Shown piece by piece: positions 1-8,615 of a stretch of DNA of 64,000 bases. Position numbers and translations under genes: made by a program. The notes beneath the pieces were generated by a model. That model worked only from the letters and a program-made list of their open reading frames with translations, was not told the DNA's origin and made no database searches. Source of the DNA: Burkholderiales bacterium (GTDB taxonomy: Bacteria; Pseudomonadota; Gammaproteobacteria; Burkholderiales; Burkholderiaceae_C); assembly GCA_016213325.1 (NCBI GenBank), contig JACRAY010000014.1:310001-374000 (forward strand), in the 5' to 3' direction. The stretch's first letter is position 1, and every line of letters begins with the position of its first letter.

Positions 1-520
1 CGGCAAGATGCTGACCGGCCGCGACGCCGCGCACAAGCGCATCCAGGACATGCTGGCCAAGGGCGAGCCGCTGCCGGTGGACTTCACCAACCGCGTCATC
101 TACTACGTGGGCCCGGTCGACCCGGTGCGCGATGAAGCCGTGGGCCCCGCCGGCCCCACCACGTCGACCCGCATGGACAAGTTCACCGAGATGATGCTGG
201 CCAGGACGGGCCTCATCGGCATGATCGGCAAGTCCGAGCGCGGCCCCGAGGCGATCGAGGCGATCCGCAAGCACAAGGCGGTGTACCTGATGGCGGTGGG
301 TGGCGCGGCTTACCTGGTGTCGAAGGCGATCAGGAAGTCCGAGGTGCTGGGCTTCGCCGACCTGGGCATGGAAGCGATCTACGAGTTCGACGTGGTCGAC
401 ATGCCGGTGACCGTCGCCGTCGACGCCACCGGCACCAGCGTGCACAACACCGGCCCCGCCGAGTGGAGCAAGCGCATCGCCACCGGCGAGTTCAAGAACA
501 TCCCGGTCGCCGCTGCCTGA
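1..520 (+). CDS. Class I fumarate hydratase, C-terminal part (5' end outside window)
   Basis: Last ~172 residues of an iron-sulfur class I fumarase, which interconverts fumarate and malate in the TCA cycle in the cytosol. The reading frame is open from the first bases of the window (codons begin at base 2). The visible part matches the Fumarase_C domain: GKMLTGRDAAHKR near the edge, then YYVGPVDPV, GPAGPTTSTRMD, GKSERGPEA, VGGAAYLVSKAI and FADLGMEAIYEF. The cluster-binding cysteines lie upstream and cannot be seen. The family is about 500 residues, so roughly two thirds is missing because of the window edge, not truncation. The stop codon overlaps the murI start by one base (TGATG), so the two are probably translationally coupled. 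Confidence 0.93.
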   Translation, partial: GKMLTGRDAAHKRIQDMLAKGEPLPVDFTNRVIYYVGPVDPVRDEAVGPAGPTTSTRMDKFTEMMLARTGLIGMIGKSERGPEAIEAIRKHKAVYLMAVGGAAYLVSKAIRKSEVLGFADLGMEAIYEFDVVDMPVTVAVDATGTSVHNTGPAEWSKRIATGEFKNIPVAAA

Positions 521-1305
521 TGGTGCAGGCGGCCGGCGCCCCTATCGGTGTGTTCGATAGCGGCATCGGCGGCCTGAGCGTGCTCAGGGCGCTGGCGGCC
601 GAGTTGCCGCGCGAGGACTTCGTCTACTTCGCCGACACGGGCCATGCGCCTTACGGCGAGCGGGGCGACCCTTACGTGGTGGAACGTTCACACGCGATCC
701 TCGACGCGCTGGTGCGCGAGCACGGCATCAAGGCGCTGGTGGTCGCGTGCAACACGGCGACAGCGGCAGCCATCCACCTGCTGCGCGAGGCTTACCCGGA
801 CTTGCCCCTCGTCGGCGTAGAGCCGGCGTTGAAACCCGCGGCGGTGCTCACCTGCACGGGGAGGGTCGCGGTCTTCGCCACCCGCGGCACTTTGTCGAGC
901 ACCAAGTTCGCGACGCTTCACGCCTCGCTGAAAGGCCAGGCCGACTTCGTGCTGCAAGCTTGCGATGGCTTGGCCACTGCGATCGAGCGTTGCGACGACG
1001 CGCAGGTGCGGTCGCTCTGCGACACCTATGTCCGGGCAGCGGGCGACTTCGGGACAGGCCCGGGCCAAATCGACACGCTGGTGCTCGGTTGCACGCATTA
1101 CCCTTTCGCCCAGGAAGAGATCCGGGCGCACGCCGGAGCCGGGGTGCGGCTGGTCGAGACGGGCGAACCGGTTGCGCGCCAGGCGCGCCGCCTGCTGGAA
1201 GCCGCAGGCTTGCTGAAGCCGCCGCCCGCCAAGGGCAAGATCACCCTTCTCACGACGGGTTCGCAAGCGCAGCTGGCATCCGCCGCGCAGCGCTGGCTGC
1301 CCTAG
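520..1305 (+). CDS. murI: Glutamate racemase
   Basis: Makes D-glutamate from L-glutamate for peptidoglycan precursors; cytosolic, cofactor-independent. The protein is 261 residues, normal for the family. Visible motifs are GVFDSGIGGLSVL at the N-terminus, FADTGHAPYG, and the two catalytic cysteines in VACNTATAAA (about C77) and LGCTHYPF (about C191). The ATG at 520 is preferred over the in-frame start at 463 because it puts the conserved DSGIGG motif about 12 residues from the N-terminus and overlaps the fumarase stop as TGATG. Its TAG stop shares a CTAG tetranucleotide with the stop of the convergent lipoprotein gene. Confidence 0.95.
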   Translation: MVQAAGAPIGVFDSGIGGLSVLRALAAELPREDFVYFADTGHAPYGERGDPYVVERSHAILDALVREHGIKALVVACNTATAAAIHLLREAYPDLPLVGVEPALKPAAVLTCTGRVAVFATRGTLSSTKFATLHASLKGQADFVLQACDGLATAIERCDDAQVRSLCDTYVRAAGDFGTGPGQIDTLVLGCTHYPFAQEEIRAHAGAGVRLVETGEPVARQARRLLEAAGLLKPPPAKGKITLLTTGSQAQLASAAQRWLP

Positions 1306-1796
1306 GGCACTGGCTGGAGCGTCACCGGCCCCACGAGCACGCGGCCCTGCGTATCGACCACGGTCACGGTCACGGCACTCGTGGTGTCGCTGAAAACCAG
1401 CTGCAGCGTCGCCATCTCCACCTGCCCCAGCGCCGGCGTCTGGTGGATGCCGCCTACCAGCAGGCTGCCGCTGGTGCCCTGCGGCCATTCACCGTCGAAA
1501 GAGAAGGTGCTGCACGGCGTCACCACTTCGATGCGGTTGTCGTACAGCTTCAGGTCGACGCGGGCGCTGGCAGCGACGCACCCGGTTGCCCCGACGTCGA
1601 CGACGGGCCCGCCGCTGCTGGTGCTATTGCCGGTCGTCTGTGCAAAGACCACCGTGGCGCCGAATCCCGAGTAACTGTGCGTCGGCCCGGTGCCGGTCCC
1701 GCCGCTGCCCGGCGCGCAGCCGCCAAGCAGCACCGAAGCCGCCAGGAACCAGCCGCACAGGCGCTCAGAGAGGGTCTTGGTTGTCATTGCAGCCAT
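1302..1796 (-). CDS. Predicted lipoprotein of unknown function
   Basis: 164 residues with a lipoprotein signal peptide: basic N-terminus, hydrophobic stretch and lipobox LLGGC with the cysteine near residue 27, followed by a Gly/Ser/Thr-rich linker. The rest looks like a small beta-rich periplasmic domain (alternating stretches such as ATLQLVFSDTTSAVTVTVVD). I recognise no family. Transcribed behind the DUF6502 gene, whose 3' end it overlaps by about 30 bases, so probably co-transcribed. A second in-frame ATG three codons later is an alternative start. Convergent with murI, sharing the CTAG stop. Confidence 0.75.
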   Translation of the reverse strand: MAAMTTKTLSERLCGWFLAASVLLGGCAPGSGGTGTGPTHSYSGFGATVVFAQTTGNSTSSGGPVVDVGATGCVAASARVDLKLYDNRIEVVTPCSTFSFDGEWPQGTSGSLLVGGIHQTPALGQVEMATLQLVFSDTTSAVTVTVVDTQGRVLVGPVTLQPVP

Positions 1797-2592
1797 GGAA
1801 GTAGGCGCCGAACCGCACGCGATACGCGCGCTCTTCGGCCGTGGCGTGGGCCTGGTCGTGGTCGTAGCGGGCCTGCACCTCGCGCATCACCGTGGCGAAG
1901 GCATCGCGCCATGCTTTCGCAGACACCGCATGCAGGTGGTGCGCAGACTCGGCCGTGAGGCCGTCGGAGAAGATCGCCTGCTCGAGGAAGTTGCGTTCGC
2001 CGTCCAGGTTGGCGGCGGCCGCCGCTGCGTGGTCGTGCAGGTTGTCGCCGAACAGCTGCGACATCTCGGGGAAGCCCTGGCGCGGCACGAAGCCCGGCGC
2101 CAGCAAGGCCACGCCCTCCGGCCGGTCTCCGGCCATGCCGAGCCGCACCAGTTCGTCGAGCACGGCGCGCGGGCGCACGTCGCTGCTGATGCGCGCCACG
2201 AGCGCGTCGAAGCCGTGCGCGGCGCCCCGCAGCAGCGCCCGGGGGCGGCCCGCTTCGTCGAGGTACTGCGGGTCGGTGAGCCAGCGGCTCACCACCTGGC
2301 TGGCCATGCTCATCGGTTCTTCCGTCGCTATGCGCCCGGCATCCAGCTGCGCCAGGTTGCGCACGTCGCGGCGGTGCACGCCAGACAGCAGGCTGATGGC
2401 GCTGTCGGTCTGCTTCTTGCCTGCCGCCCGCAGCTCCTGAACCGCCGCGTCCAGGAACACCTGCTTCAACGCCGCGGCGAAGGCCGGGTAGGCCACGCCG
2501 TGGCGCAGCAGCAGCCGGGCGAGCGGCTGGCACGCGCGCAGGACGGCTGCCAGGACGATGGCGGAGCGGGTGGCCATTTCAGGGGATTGCAT
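1765..2592 (-). CDS. DUF6502 family protein, possible DNA-binding regulator
   Basis: 275 residues that I recognise as the uncharacterised DUF6502 family. The N-terminal third is helical and reads like winged-helix/HTH material: RLLLRHGVAYPAFAAALKQ, then TDSAISLLSGVHRRDV, where 'SGVHRRDV' resembles a recognition helix. The C-terminal half contains the family-typical FGDNLHDHAAAAAANL and ERNFLEQAIFSDGL. Divergently transcribed from the beta-propeller lipoprotein gene, with a perfect 21-bp palindrome between the two starts. That arrangement is usual for an autoregulated regulator and its target. DNA binding is inference. An alternative ATG lies five codons in. Confidence 0.82.
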   Translation of the reverse strand: MQSPEMATRSAIVLAAVLRACQPLARLLLRHGVAYPAFAAALKQVFLDAAVQELRAAGKKQTDSAISLLSGVHRRDVRNLAQLDAGRIATEEPMSMASQVVSRWLTDPQYLDEAGRPRALLRGAAHGFDALVARISSDVRPRAVLDELVRLGMAGDRPEGVALLAPGFVPRQGFPEMSQLFGDNLHDHAAAAAANLDGERNFLEQAIFSDGLTAESAHHLHAVSAKAWRDAFATVMREVQARYDHDQAHATAEERAYRVRFGAYFHGCNDNQDPL

Positions 2593-2603
2593 CTTCCGCG
2601 ATT

Positions 2604-2624
2604 GTGTGGGATATTATCCCACAC
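2604..2624. promoter_or_regulatory. Perfect 21-bp palindrome, candidate operator with overlapping -10 elements
   Basis: Ten-base arms GTGTGGGATA (2604-2613) and TATCCCACAC (2615-2624) around a single central T. It lies 12 bases before the DUF6502 start and 22 bases before the beta-propeller start, in a 53-bp divergent intergenic region. Its AT-rich centre reads TATTAT on the plus strand and TAATAT on the minus strand, so -10 hexamers for both directions may sit inside the operator. Confidence 0.65.
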
Positions 2625-2645
2625 TAACGGGAAAGGGAAGGCTCC

Positions 2646-4625
2646 ATGAACACGACCACCCGCCGCACGCTGGCGGCCCTCTTCGCAGCCGCCTGCGCGG
2701 CGACGCTCGTTTCCTGCGGCGGTGGGGGCGGCGGAAGCGCTGCGCCCGCCCCGGCGCCCGTGGCGCAGGGCCTGCTGCGGCAGGCGCAGCCCGGCGACCT
2801 GGCCGCGTACTTTCGCGAGCGCATCGCCCGGCGCAGCGAGAACGGCATGAACGGCACGATGTATCCCACCCTCATCGGCGACACCGCGATGCTGGTGACC
2901 GCGCAAGCCTTCTCCGGCACGCAGCTGCAGGAAGCGGGCGTGGATGAAGACGACCTGATCAAGTCGGACGGCGAGACCGTCTACACCATCCACCCGGCCT
3001 CGTGGGGAACGTCCGGGGCCACCCACCGCCTGCGCACCTCGCGCATCCAGCCCGACGGCAGCCTGTCGCAAGTGGCGCTGCAGCCGCTGGACAACGCCTA
3101 CTGGCCCAAGGGCATGTACCTCGCCAGCGGAGCCGCGCGCCTCGCCGTGGTCGGCGAGAAGTCGTGGTACGGCGATCTGCTGGCGACCACCGCCGCGCTC
3201 ACGATCTTTCCCGTGTACTCCGAAAAGCTCGCCATCGATGTCTTCGACACTGCGGGGCCGCAGCCCGCTGCCAGCGGCCGCATCGAGATCGACGGCCGCG
3301 TGCTCGCCACGCGCATGATCGGCAGCACGCTCTATGTCGCGAGCACCTGGACGCCGGACCTGTCGATTTACGCCGTGCCGGCGGGAACGCCGAAGGCGCA
3401 GGTGGATGCGACGCTGAAGGACCTGTCGGCCTCGCAGCTGCTGCCGACCGTGCGCGTGAACGGCGGCGCGGCGCAGCCGCTCGCGGCCGAATCGCAATGC
3501 CTGCTGCAACCCGACAACGCGTCGCTGGATCTGCAGCTCACGACCATCACCGCCATCGACCTGGCCTCGCCCACGCTGGAGCGCAAGACCCGCTGCATCG
3601 TGGGCGACGGCACCACGCTCTACATGTCGCCGACCAGCGTGTACCTCGCCACGTCACGCACCGTGTGGTTCGCGTCGGTCATGGCCGACTCGATCCTGCC
3701 GCAGGAGGTGACGACCGACATCCACAAGTTCGCCCTGCAGGGGCTGGACGTCGACTACCGCGGCTCCGGCGAAATCGCGGGCCACCTGGGGTGGGACACC
3801 GAGAAGATGCCTTACCGCATGAGCGAACACGACGGCGACCTGCGCGTGGTCGGCTTCACCGGCTCCACCGGCTGGGGCTTCGCGACCCAGGTGGCGGGCA
3901 CCACCGCGCAGCCGCAGCAGCAGCCCTCGCCCGCCACGCTCACGATCCTGCGGGAGGACGCGGCGCAGCAGAAGCTCGTCAAGGTGGCGAGCCTGCCCAA
4001 CGCGCAGCGGCCGGCTCCCCTCGGCCGTGAGGGCGAACAGGTCTACGCGGTGCACTTCGCCGGTCCGCGTGCTTACGTCGTGACGTTCCGGCGCACGGAC
4101 CCGCTGTACGTGCTGGACCTGTCGAATCCTTCCGATCCGCGCGTGCGGGGCGAGCTCACGGTGCCGGGCTTCTCGGACTACCTGTACCCGGTGGCCGGCG
4201 GCCGCCTGCTGGGCATCGGGCGCGCGGCCAACGCCAGCGGCGTGGTGCAAGGCCTGCAAGTGTCACTGTTCGACGTGGCCGACCCCGACGAACCGCGCCT
4301 GCTGGCCAGCCGCGAGCTCGGCGGCCAGGGCAGCAGCAGCGCGCTCGACTACACGCGGCACGGCGTGAACCTATTCATGCAGGGGTCGACGGTACGGGTG
4401 GCGCTGCCCGTGATGCTCTACACCTGGAGCCAGAGTTCCGCGTCGCTCGAGCGGGGCCTCGCGCGATTCCATGTCGACACGGCGGCCGGCACGATCACGC
4501 CGCGCCCCTTGGTGGCGGCGCCTTCGCAGGACTGGTCGAACATCGGCGCGGAGCGCGCGCTGCAGACCACGAACGCCACCTATTACCTCACCGGCGACCA
4601 GGTGCTGTACACGCCGGAGCCCTGA
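2646..4625 (+). CDS. Secreted beta-propeller domain lipoprotein
   Basis: 659 residues. The N-terminus is a lipoprotein signal peptide with lipobox LVSC (cysteine near residue 25), followed by a poly-Gly/Pro-Ala linker. The body matches the bacterial beta-propeller domain family (Pfam Beta_propel), with the characteristic AGVDEDDLIKSDGETVYTI near residue 100, blade-like repeats such as RAYVVTFRRTDPLYVLDLS and DPRVRGELTVPGFSDYLYP, and the family's PGFSDYL signature. Such proteins are exported and thought to be extracytoplasmic binding or scaffold proteins; substrate unknown. It is divergent from the DUF6502 gene and preceded by the 21-bp palindrome. The ATG follows a purine-rich stretch (GGGAAAGGGAAGG). 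Confidence 0.88.
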   Translation: MNTTTRRTLAALFAAACAATLVSCGGGGGGSAAPAPAPVAQGLLRQAQPGDLAAYFRERIARRSENGMNGTMYPTLIGDTAMLVTAQAFSGTQLQEAGVDEDDLIKSDGETVYTIHPASWGTSGATHRLRTSRIQPDGSLSQVALQPLDNAYWPKGMYLASGAARLAVVGEKSWYGDLLATTAALTIFPVYSEKLAIDVFDTAGPQPAASGRIEIDGRVLATRMIGSTLYVASTWTPDLSIYAVPAGTPKAQVDATLKDLSASQLLPTVRVNGGAAQPLAAESQCLLQPDNASLDLQLTTITAIDLASPTLERKTRCIVGDGTTLYMSPTSVYLATSRTVWFASVMADSILPQEVTTDIHKFALQGLDVDYRGSGEIAGHLGWDTEKMPYRMSEHDGDLRVVGFTGSTGWGFATQVAGTTAQPQQQPSPATLTILREDAAQQKLVKVASLPNAQRPAPLGREGEQVYAVHFAGPRAYVVTFRRTDPLYVLDLSNPSDPRVRGELTVPGFSDYLYPVAGGRLLGIGRAANASGVVQGLQVSLFDVADPDEPRLLASRELGGQGSSSALDYTRHGVNLFMQGSTVRVALPVMLYTWSQSSASLERGLARFHVDTAAGTITPRPLVAAPSQDWSNIGAERALQTTNATYYLTGDQVLYTPEP

Positions 4626-4628
4626 CGC

Positions 4629-5930
4629 TTACGCGGCCGCGAGCGCAGCGTCGCGGCCGCGCTGCACGTCGACCTTGGTCAACAGCACCAGCCCCGCGAC
4701 GAACATCACCGCTGTCGACACGATGGCCAGCCGCTGGTTGCCGCCGGTCGCCCACGTGATCGCCCCGTACGTCAGCGGCCCGATGATGCTGGCCAGCCGG
4801 ATGGCGAACGTCCACAAGCCGTAGAACTCCGCGAGCTGCGCCTTCGGCGCGAACAGCCCCGCCATCGCACGCCCGGCCGACTGGCTGGAACCCATGCACA
4901 GCCCCGCCAGCGCAGCCGCCCACCAGAACTGGCCCTTGGTCGTCGAAAGCGCTGCGATCACGCACACGCCGATCCAGCCCACGAGCGTGCTGGCGAGCGC
5001 CACCTTGTGCCCGATGCGGTCCTGCAGGTAGCCCCACGCGAAAGCGCCTGCCGCCGCCGCCAGGTTCAGCACGAAGATCAGCACCATGGTTTCCTGCTGC
5101 TGGAAGCCGATCACCGACTCGGCATAAATGGCCGCCAGCGAGATCGCCACCGCCACCCCGCCCTGGTAGAACACCGCGCAGGCCATCAGCCACATGAAGT
5201 CCGTGTAGCGCCGCGCCTGCGTGTAGGTGCGGTGCAGCTGCTGCAGCGACGCCTCCAGGCCGCTCTCTCGCAACGCCTGCGGATTGGGGGTGGCGCGCTC
5301 CTTCATCAGCACGAAGGTCACGAAGGAGGCCAGGCCGTAGATGGCGGCCGTGATGAGCATCGTCACCGGCACGAACTGCGAAGCGGGGATCTTCTGGCTG
5401 CCCGCCCAGATCACGTAGCCCAGGCAGATGCCCAGCGCCAGCATGCCGCCGAAGTAGCCGAAGCTCCAACCCCAGCCGCTCACCTTGCCCATGGCGTCGG
5501 GCCTGGCCAGTTCGGGCAGGAAGGCAGCGGTGAGCGACTCGCCGTAGGCGAAGAAGGTGTTGGAGACGATGATCAGCAGCATCGCCAGCACCACGGTGCC
5601 GGGCTGCGCCAGCGCCAGCGCCGCGGTGCTGACCACGCAGCCGACCGTGACGATCGCCAGCACGCGCTTCTTGGCGGCGCGCAGGTCGGCATAGGCGCCG
5701 ATGCTGGGCATGGTGAGCATGACGATGGCGTACGAGATGCTGAGCGCCAGCGTCCACGCGAAGGTGGCCCATTCGGCCTTCTGCGCGATGCCGCCCACGA
5801 AGTAGGCGGCAAAGACGGCCGTGATGACGACCGTGGTGTAGCCCGAGTTGGCGAAGTCGTACATCGCCCAGCCGAAGACTTCGCGCTTGCGCACGCCGGG
5901 GTTCAGCGCATCCTGGGAGAACAGGGCCAT
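4629..5930 (-). CDS. MFS transporter, UMF1/Atg22-like
   Basis: 433 residues with about 12 predicted membrane helices. The N-terminal signature REVFGWAMYDFANSGYTTVV is typical of the UMF1 (Atg22-like) branch of the major facilitator superfamily. Further marks are FAYGESLTAAFLPELA and GWGWSFGYFGGMLAL. Substrate unknown; a sugar or small-metabolite exporter role is a guess from the family. The open frame extends 16 codons upstream, but the ATG at 5930 puts the conserved YDFANSGY motif at the usual distance from the N-terminus. Convergent with the beta-propeller gene, only 3 bases between stops. Divergent from the acyl-CoA ligase. Confidence 0.88.
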   Translation of the reverse strand: MALFSQDALNPGVRKREVFGWAMYDFANSGYTTVVITAVFAAYFVGGIAQKAEWATFAWTLALSISYAIVMLTMPSIGAYADLRAAKKRVLAIVTVGCVVSTAALALAQPGTVVLAMLLIIVSNTFFAYGESLTAAFLPELARPDAMGKVSGWGWSFGYFGGMLALGICLGYVIWAGSQKIPASQFVPVTMLITAAIYGLASFVTFVLMKERATPNPQALRESGLEASLQQLHRTYTQARRYTDFMWLMACAVFYQGGVAVAISLAAIYAESVIGFQQQETMVLIFVLNLAAAAGAFAWGYLQDRIGHKVALASTLVGWIGVCVIAALSTTKGQFWWAAALAGLCMGSSQSAGRAMAGLFAPKAQLAEFYGLWTFAIRLASIIGPLTYGAITWATGGNQRLAIVSTAVMFVAGLVLLTKVDVQRGRDAALAAA

Positions 5931-6045
5931 GCGCCGGATTATTGCCGAGCGTCGCCCGCCCGCCCAGAACCGAAGCAAGATTGATGGCCGTCATGCATGG
6001 CCGCCGCGCGGCGCCCACACTGGAAACGAACCTCGAGGAGCCGCC

Positions 6046-7869
6046 ATGCCGTCAGCCCCCACCCTCACCCTCGACACCATCCCCCTCGCCGAAGCGCCGA
6101 CGCTGCCCGACCTGTTCGATGGCCGCTGCGCACGATCGCCGCTGGGCGCAGCCTACCGCCAGTTCGAGCCCGGCTGGGGGTGGCGCACCTTCAACTGGGC
6201 CGACATGCGCGCGCAGGCCGACCGCTGGATGGGCGCGCTCGCGCGCGAGCGCCTGAAGCCGGGCGAACGCGTGGCGGTCATGCTGCGCAACTCGGTCGAA
6301 TGGGTCTGCTTCGACCAGGCCGCGCAGGCGCTGGGGCTGGTGGTCGTGCCGCTCTACCCCACCGACAACCCCGGCAACGTGGCGTACATCCTGGGCGACT
6401 GCGGCGCGCGCGTGCTGCTCGCCGGCGAAGCCGAACGGTGGCGGGCTCTCGAGCCGCTGCGCTCGCAATTCCCGCAGCTTTCGCTGGTGGTCTGCGCCGA
6501 AGGGCTGGACGTGCGGCGCGGCATGGCATGGCCGCTTGCCCAATGGCTCGCGCTGCCGCCCGGCGACGCCGTGCGGCACGCTGCGAAGCCCGCGGACCTG
6601 GCCACCATCGTCTATACCTCCGGCACTACCGGGCGGCCCAAGGGCGTCATGCTGTCGCACCGGAACATCCTTTCCAATGCCGACGCGGTGCTGCAGATGG
6701 TCAAGGGCTACCGCGAAGACCTGTTCCTGTCGTTCCTGCCCCTGTCGCACACGATGGAACGCACGGTGGGCTACTACGTGCCGGTCATGACGGGCAGCTG
6801 CGTAGCGTTCGCGCGCTCGGTGCAGGACCTGGCGGATGACCTGCTGGCCATCCGCCCGACCATGCTGGTGTCGGTGCCGCGCATCTACGAGCGGGTGTAT
6901 GCCCGCCTGCAGGCGCAGCTGGAGGCCAAGGGGGCGCCGGCGCGCGCGCTGTTCGACAAGGCGCAGGAAGTCGGCTGGCACCGTTTCGAGGCAGGCCAGC
7001 ACCGAGCGGGCGCGCCTGGCACGCTGGAGGAACTGGCGTGGCCCGTGCTGCGCCACCTGGTGGCCGACCGCATCCTGGAGCGGCTGGGCGGCCGCCTGCG
7101 GGTGGCGGTATCGGGCGGCGCGCCGATCTCGGCGCGCCTCGCGCATTGCTTCATCGGGCTGGGCCTGCCGATGCTGCAGGGCTACGGCCTGACCGAGGCA
7201 TCGCCCATCGTCTCGTGCAACCGGTTCGAGGACAACGTGCCCGACTCGGTCGGCCGGCCGCTGCCGGGCGTCCAGGTGCGACTGGGCGAGCGCGATGAAC
7301 TGCTGGTGCGCGGGCCCAACGTGATGATGGGCTACTGGAACGACCCGCTGAAGACTCGCGAGGCGATCGACGAAGCGGGCTGGCTGCATACCGGCGACAT
7401 CGCCCGCATGGACGCCGAGGGCCACCTGTACATCGTGGGCCGCATCAAGGAGATCGTGGTCACGTCCACCGGCGAGAAGGTGGCGCCCGCCGACCTGGAA
7501 CTCGCGATCTGCGAGGACCCCCTGTTCGAGCAGGCCATGGCAGTAGGCGAAGGGCGGCCCTGCATGGGTGCGCTGGCCGTGCTCAACGCCGATGGCTGGC
7601 GCACACTGGCCGCAGAGCTGGACGTGACCGAGGATGCCTCGTCGCTCGGTGACCCGATCGTGCGGCGGGCGGTGCTGGAACGCATGGACGCACGGCTCGG
7701 GGCCTTCCCGACCTATGCCCGCGTCCGACGGGTGGCGTTGACGCTGGAGCCCTGGACCATCGCCAACGGGCTGGCCACGCCCACCATGAAGCTCAGGCGC
7801 CGGCCGTTGCAGGAACGCTACGCCGCCGAGATCGAGCGGATGTACGAGGAGCGGCTGCAGCCTGCCTGA
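6046..7869 (+). CDS. AMP-forming long-chain acyl-CoA synthetase
   Basis: 607 residues of the ANL adenylating superfamily. It activates a fatty acid with ATP and transfers the acyl group to coenzyme A. Visible motifs are the P-loop IVYTSGTTGRPKGVMLSH, the substrate motif LQGYGLTEASPIVSCN, HTGDIARMDAEGHLYIVGR, and the KEIVVTSTGEKV region with its C-terminal lysine environment. The layout SFLPLSHTMERTVGYYVP is typical of bacterial FadD15-like long-chain ligases. The start at 6046 has a GAGGAG Shine-Dalgarno 7 bases upstream; the longer upstream frame lacks homologous-looking sequence. Stands alone, divergent from the MFS gene. Confidence 0.93.
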   Translation: MPSAPTLTLDTIPLAEAPTLPDLFDGRCARSPLGAAYRQFEPGWGWRTFNWADMRAQADRWMGALARERLKPGERVAVMLRNSVEWVCFDQAAQALGLVVVPLYPTDNPGNVAYILGDCGARVLLAGEAERWRALEPLRSQFPQLSLVVCAEGLDVRRGMAWPLAQWLALPPGDAVRHAAKPADLATIVYTSGTTGRPKGVMLSHRNILSNADAVLQMVKGYREDLFLSFLPLSHTMERTVGYYVPVMTGSCVAFARSVQDLADDLLAIRPTMLVSVPRIYERVYARLQAQLEAKGAPARALFDKAQEVGWHRFEAGQHRAGAPGTLEELAWPVLRHLVADRILERLGGRLRVAVSGGAPISARLAHCFIGLGLPMLQGYGLTEASPIVSCNRFEDNVPDSVGRPLPGVQVRLGERDELLVRGPNVMMGYWNDPLKTREAIDEAGWLHTGDIARMDAEGHLYIVGRIKEIVVTSTGEKVAPADLELAICEDPLFEQAMAVGEGRPCMGALAVLNADGWRTLAAELDVTEDASSLGDPIVRRAVLERMDARLGAFPTYARVRRVALTLEPWTIANGLATPTMKLRRRPLQERYAAEIERMYEERLQPA

Positions 7870-7876
7870 AGCCGCC

Positions 7877-8500
7877 CTAGTGCAGGTGCCTGGGCCGCCG
7901 GCCGCCCCCATGCCCGCCGCCGCCGCTGCCGCGCGGCGGCTTGCCGATCTCGAGCGAACTCACCAGGGCGTCGAAGCGCTCGTTGAACAGCTTGTCGATC
8001 TCGCCGACCACGCCGCCCAGCTCGGAGGCGTCGAAGTGCCGCTCCATCAGGTGCACCACATCTTCCACCAGCAGGTCGCGCTGCACCTGCATGATGGCCG
8101 CGGGCGTGGGGCCCACGAACAGCATCACGAAGTCGTCGCGCGCTTCCTGCTCGGGCGGGGCGTCTTCCTCGTCGAAGTCGGAGTCGTAGAACGTGACCTC
8201 GATGGCCGCGCCCTGCTCCGCGATCTCGTTCAAGCTCATGCACATCTCGTCGAGCGACTGGCGGAAGTCCTCGTCGCCGCCCACCGTCCAGCACATCGTG
8301 AGCAGGTGCTCGTGCGCGTCGAACTTGATGCCCGGCTCTTCCTCGTACGCGCTCTCGGCGCCGTCGGCCAGCGACTTGGCGCCCGCATAGGTCCACAGGG
8401 GCTTCAGTGCTTCTTGTAACTGCGCATATGTGACGTCGGCGCGCAGCGGCACGTCGCCATGGACATGGATCTCGAAGGGGGCGTCGTCGTATTGGGCCAT
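7877..8500 (-). CDS. Conserved hypothetical protein, acidic, Gly-rich tail
   Basis: 207 residues, strongly acidic (runs such as YDSDFDEEDAPPEQEARDD), ending in a Gly/His/Arg tail (GSGGGGHGGGRRPRHLH). No signal peptide or membrane segment. It looks like a Burkholderiales-restricted family (possibly DUF6806, from memory and not checked). The core around AIMQVQRDLLVEDVVHLMERHF and GEIDKLFNERFDALVSSLEIG is helical. Convergent with the acyl-CoA ligase (7 bases between stops) and just downstream of the tRNA cluster. No function assigned. Confidence 0.8.
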   Translation of the reverse strand: MAQYDDAPFEIHVHGDVPLRADVTYAQLQEALKPLWTYAGAKSLADGAESAYEEEPGIKFDAHEHLLTMCWTVGGDEDFRQSLDEMCMSLNEIAEQGAAIEVTFYDSDFDEEDAPPEQEARDDFVMLFVGPTPAAIMQVQRDLLVEDVVHLMERHFDASELGGVVGEIDKLFNERFDALVSSLEIGKPPRGSGGGGHGGGRRPRHLH

Positions 8501-8513
8501 GTCTATCTCCGCC

Positions 8514-8597
8514 TGGTGCCTGGAACCGGGATCGAACCCGGCGCGCTTGCGCGCCTCCTATTGCCGTCCTTGACGGACCGGTTCGCGAGCACCAAGC
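8514..8597 (-). pseudogene. tRNA-Leu 3'-end duplicate (pseudo-tRNA or att-like remnant)
   Basis: On the minus strand this ends with 25 bases (8514-8538) identical to the 3' end of the intact tRNA-Leu(TAA) at 8616-8640, including the TTCGATC T-loop, acceptor strand and CCA. A 5' strand GCTTGGT (8591-8597) could pair with the acceptor strand with one wobble and one mismatch. There is no recognisable D-arm or anticodon arm, and the T-stem has mismatches. Inner hairpins (GTCC/GGAC and GGCGCG/CGCGCC) fill the middle. Not a functional tRNA by inspection; either a decayed tandem copy or a duplicated integration-site core. Confidence 0.55.
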
Positions 8598-8615
8598 ATC
8601 TCCTTCTCTGCGATG

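Noticed and set aside
8514..8597. A fourth functional tRNA in the tRNA cluster
   Set aside because: No D-arm or anticodon arm can be drawn and the T-stem is mismatched; kept only as a tRNA-Leu 3'-end duplicate.
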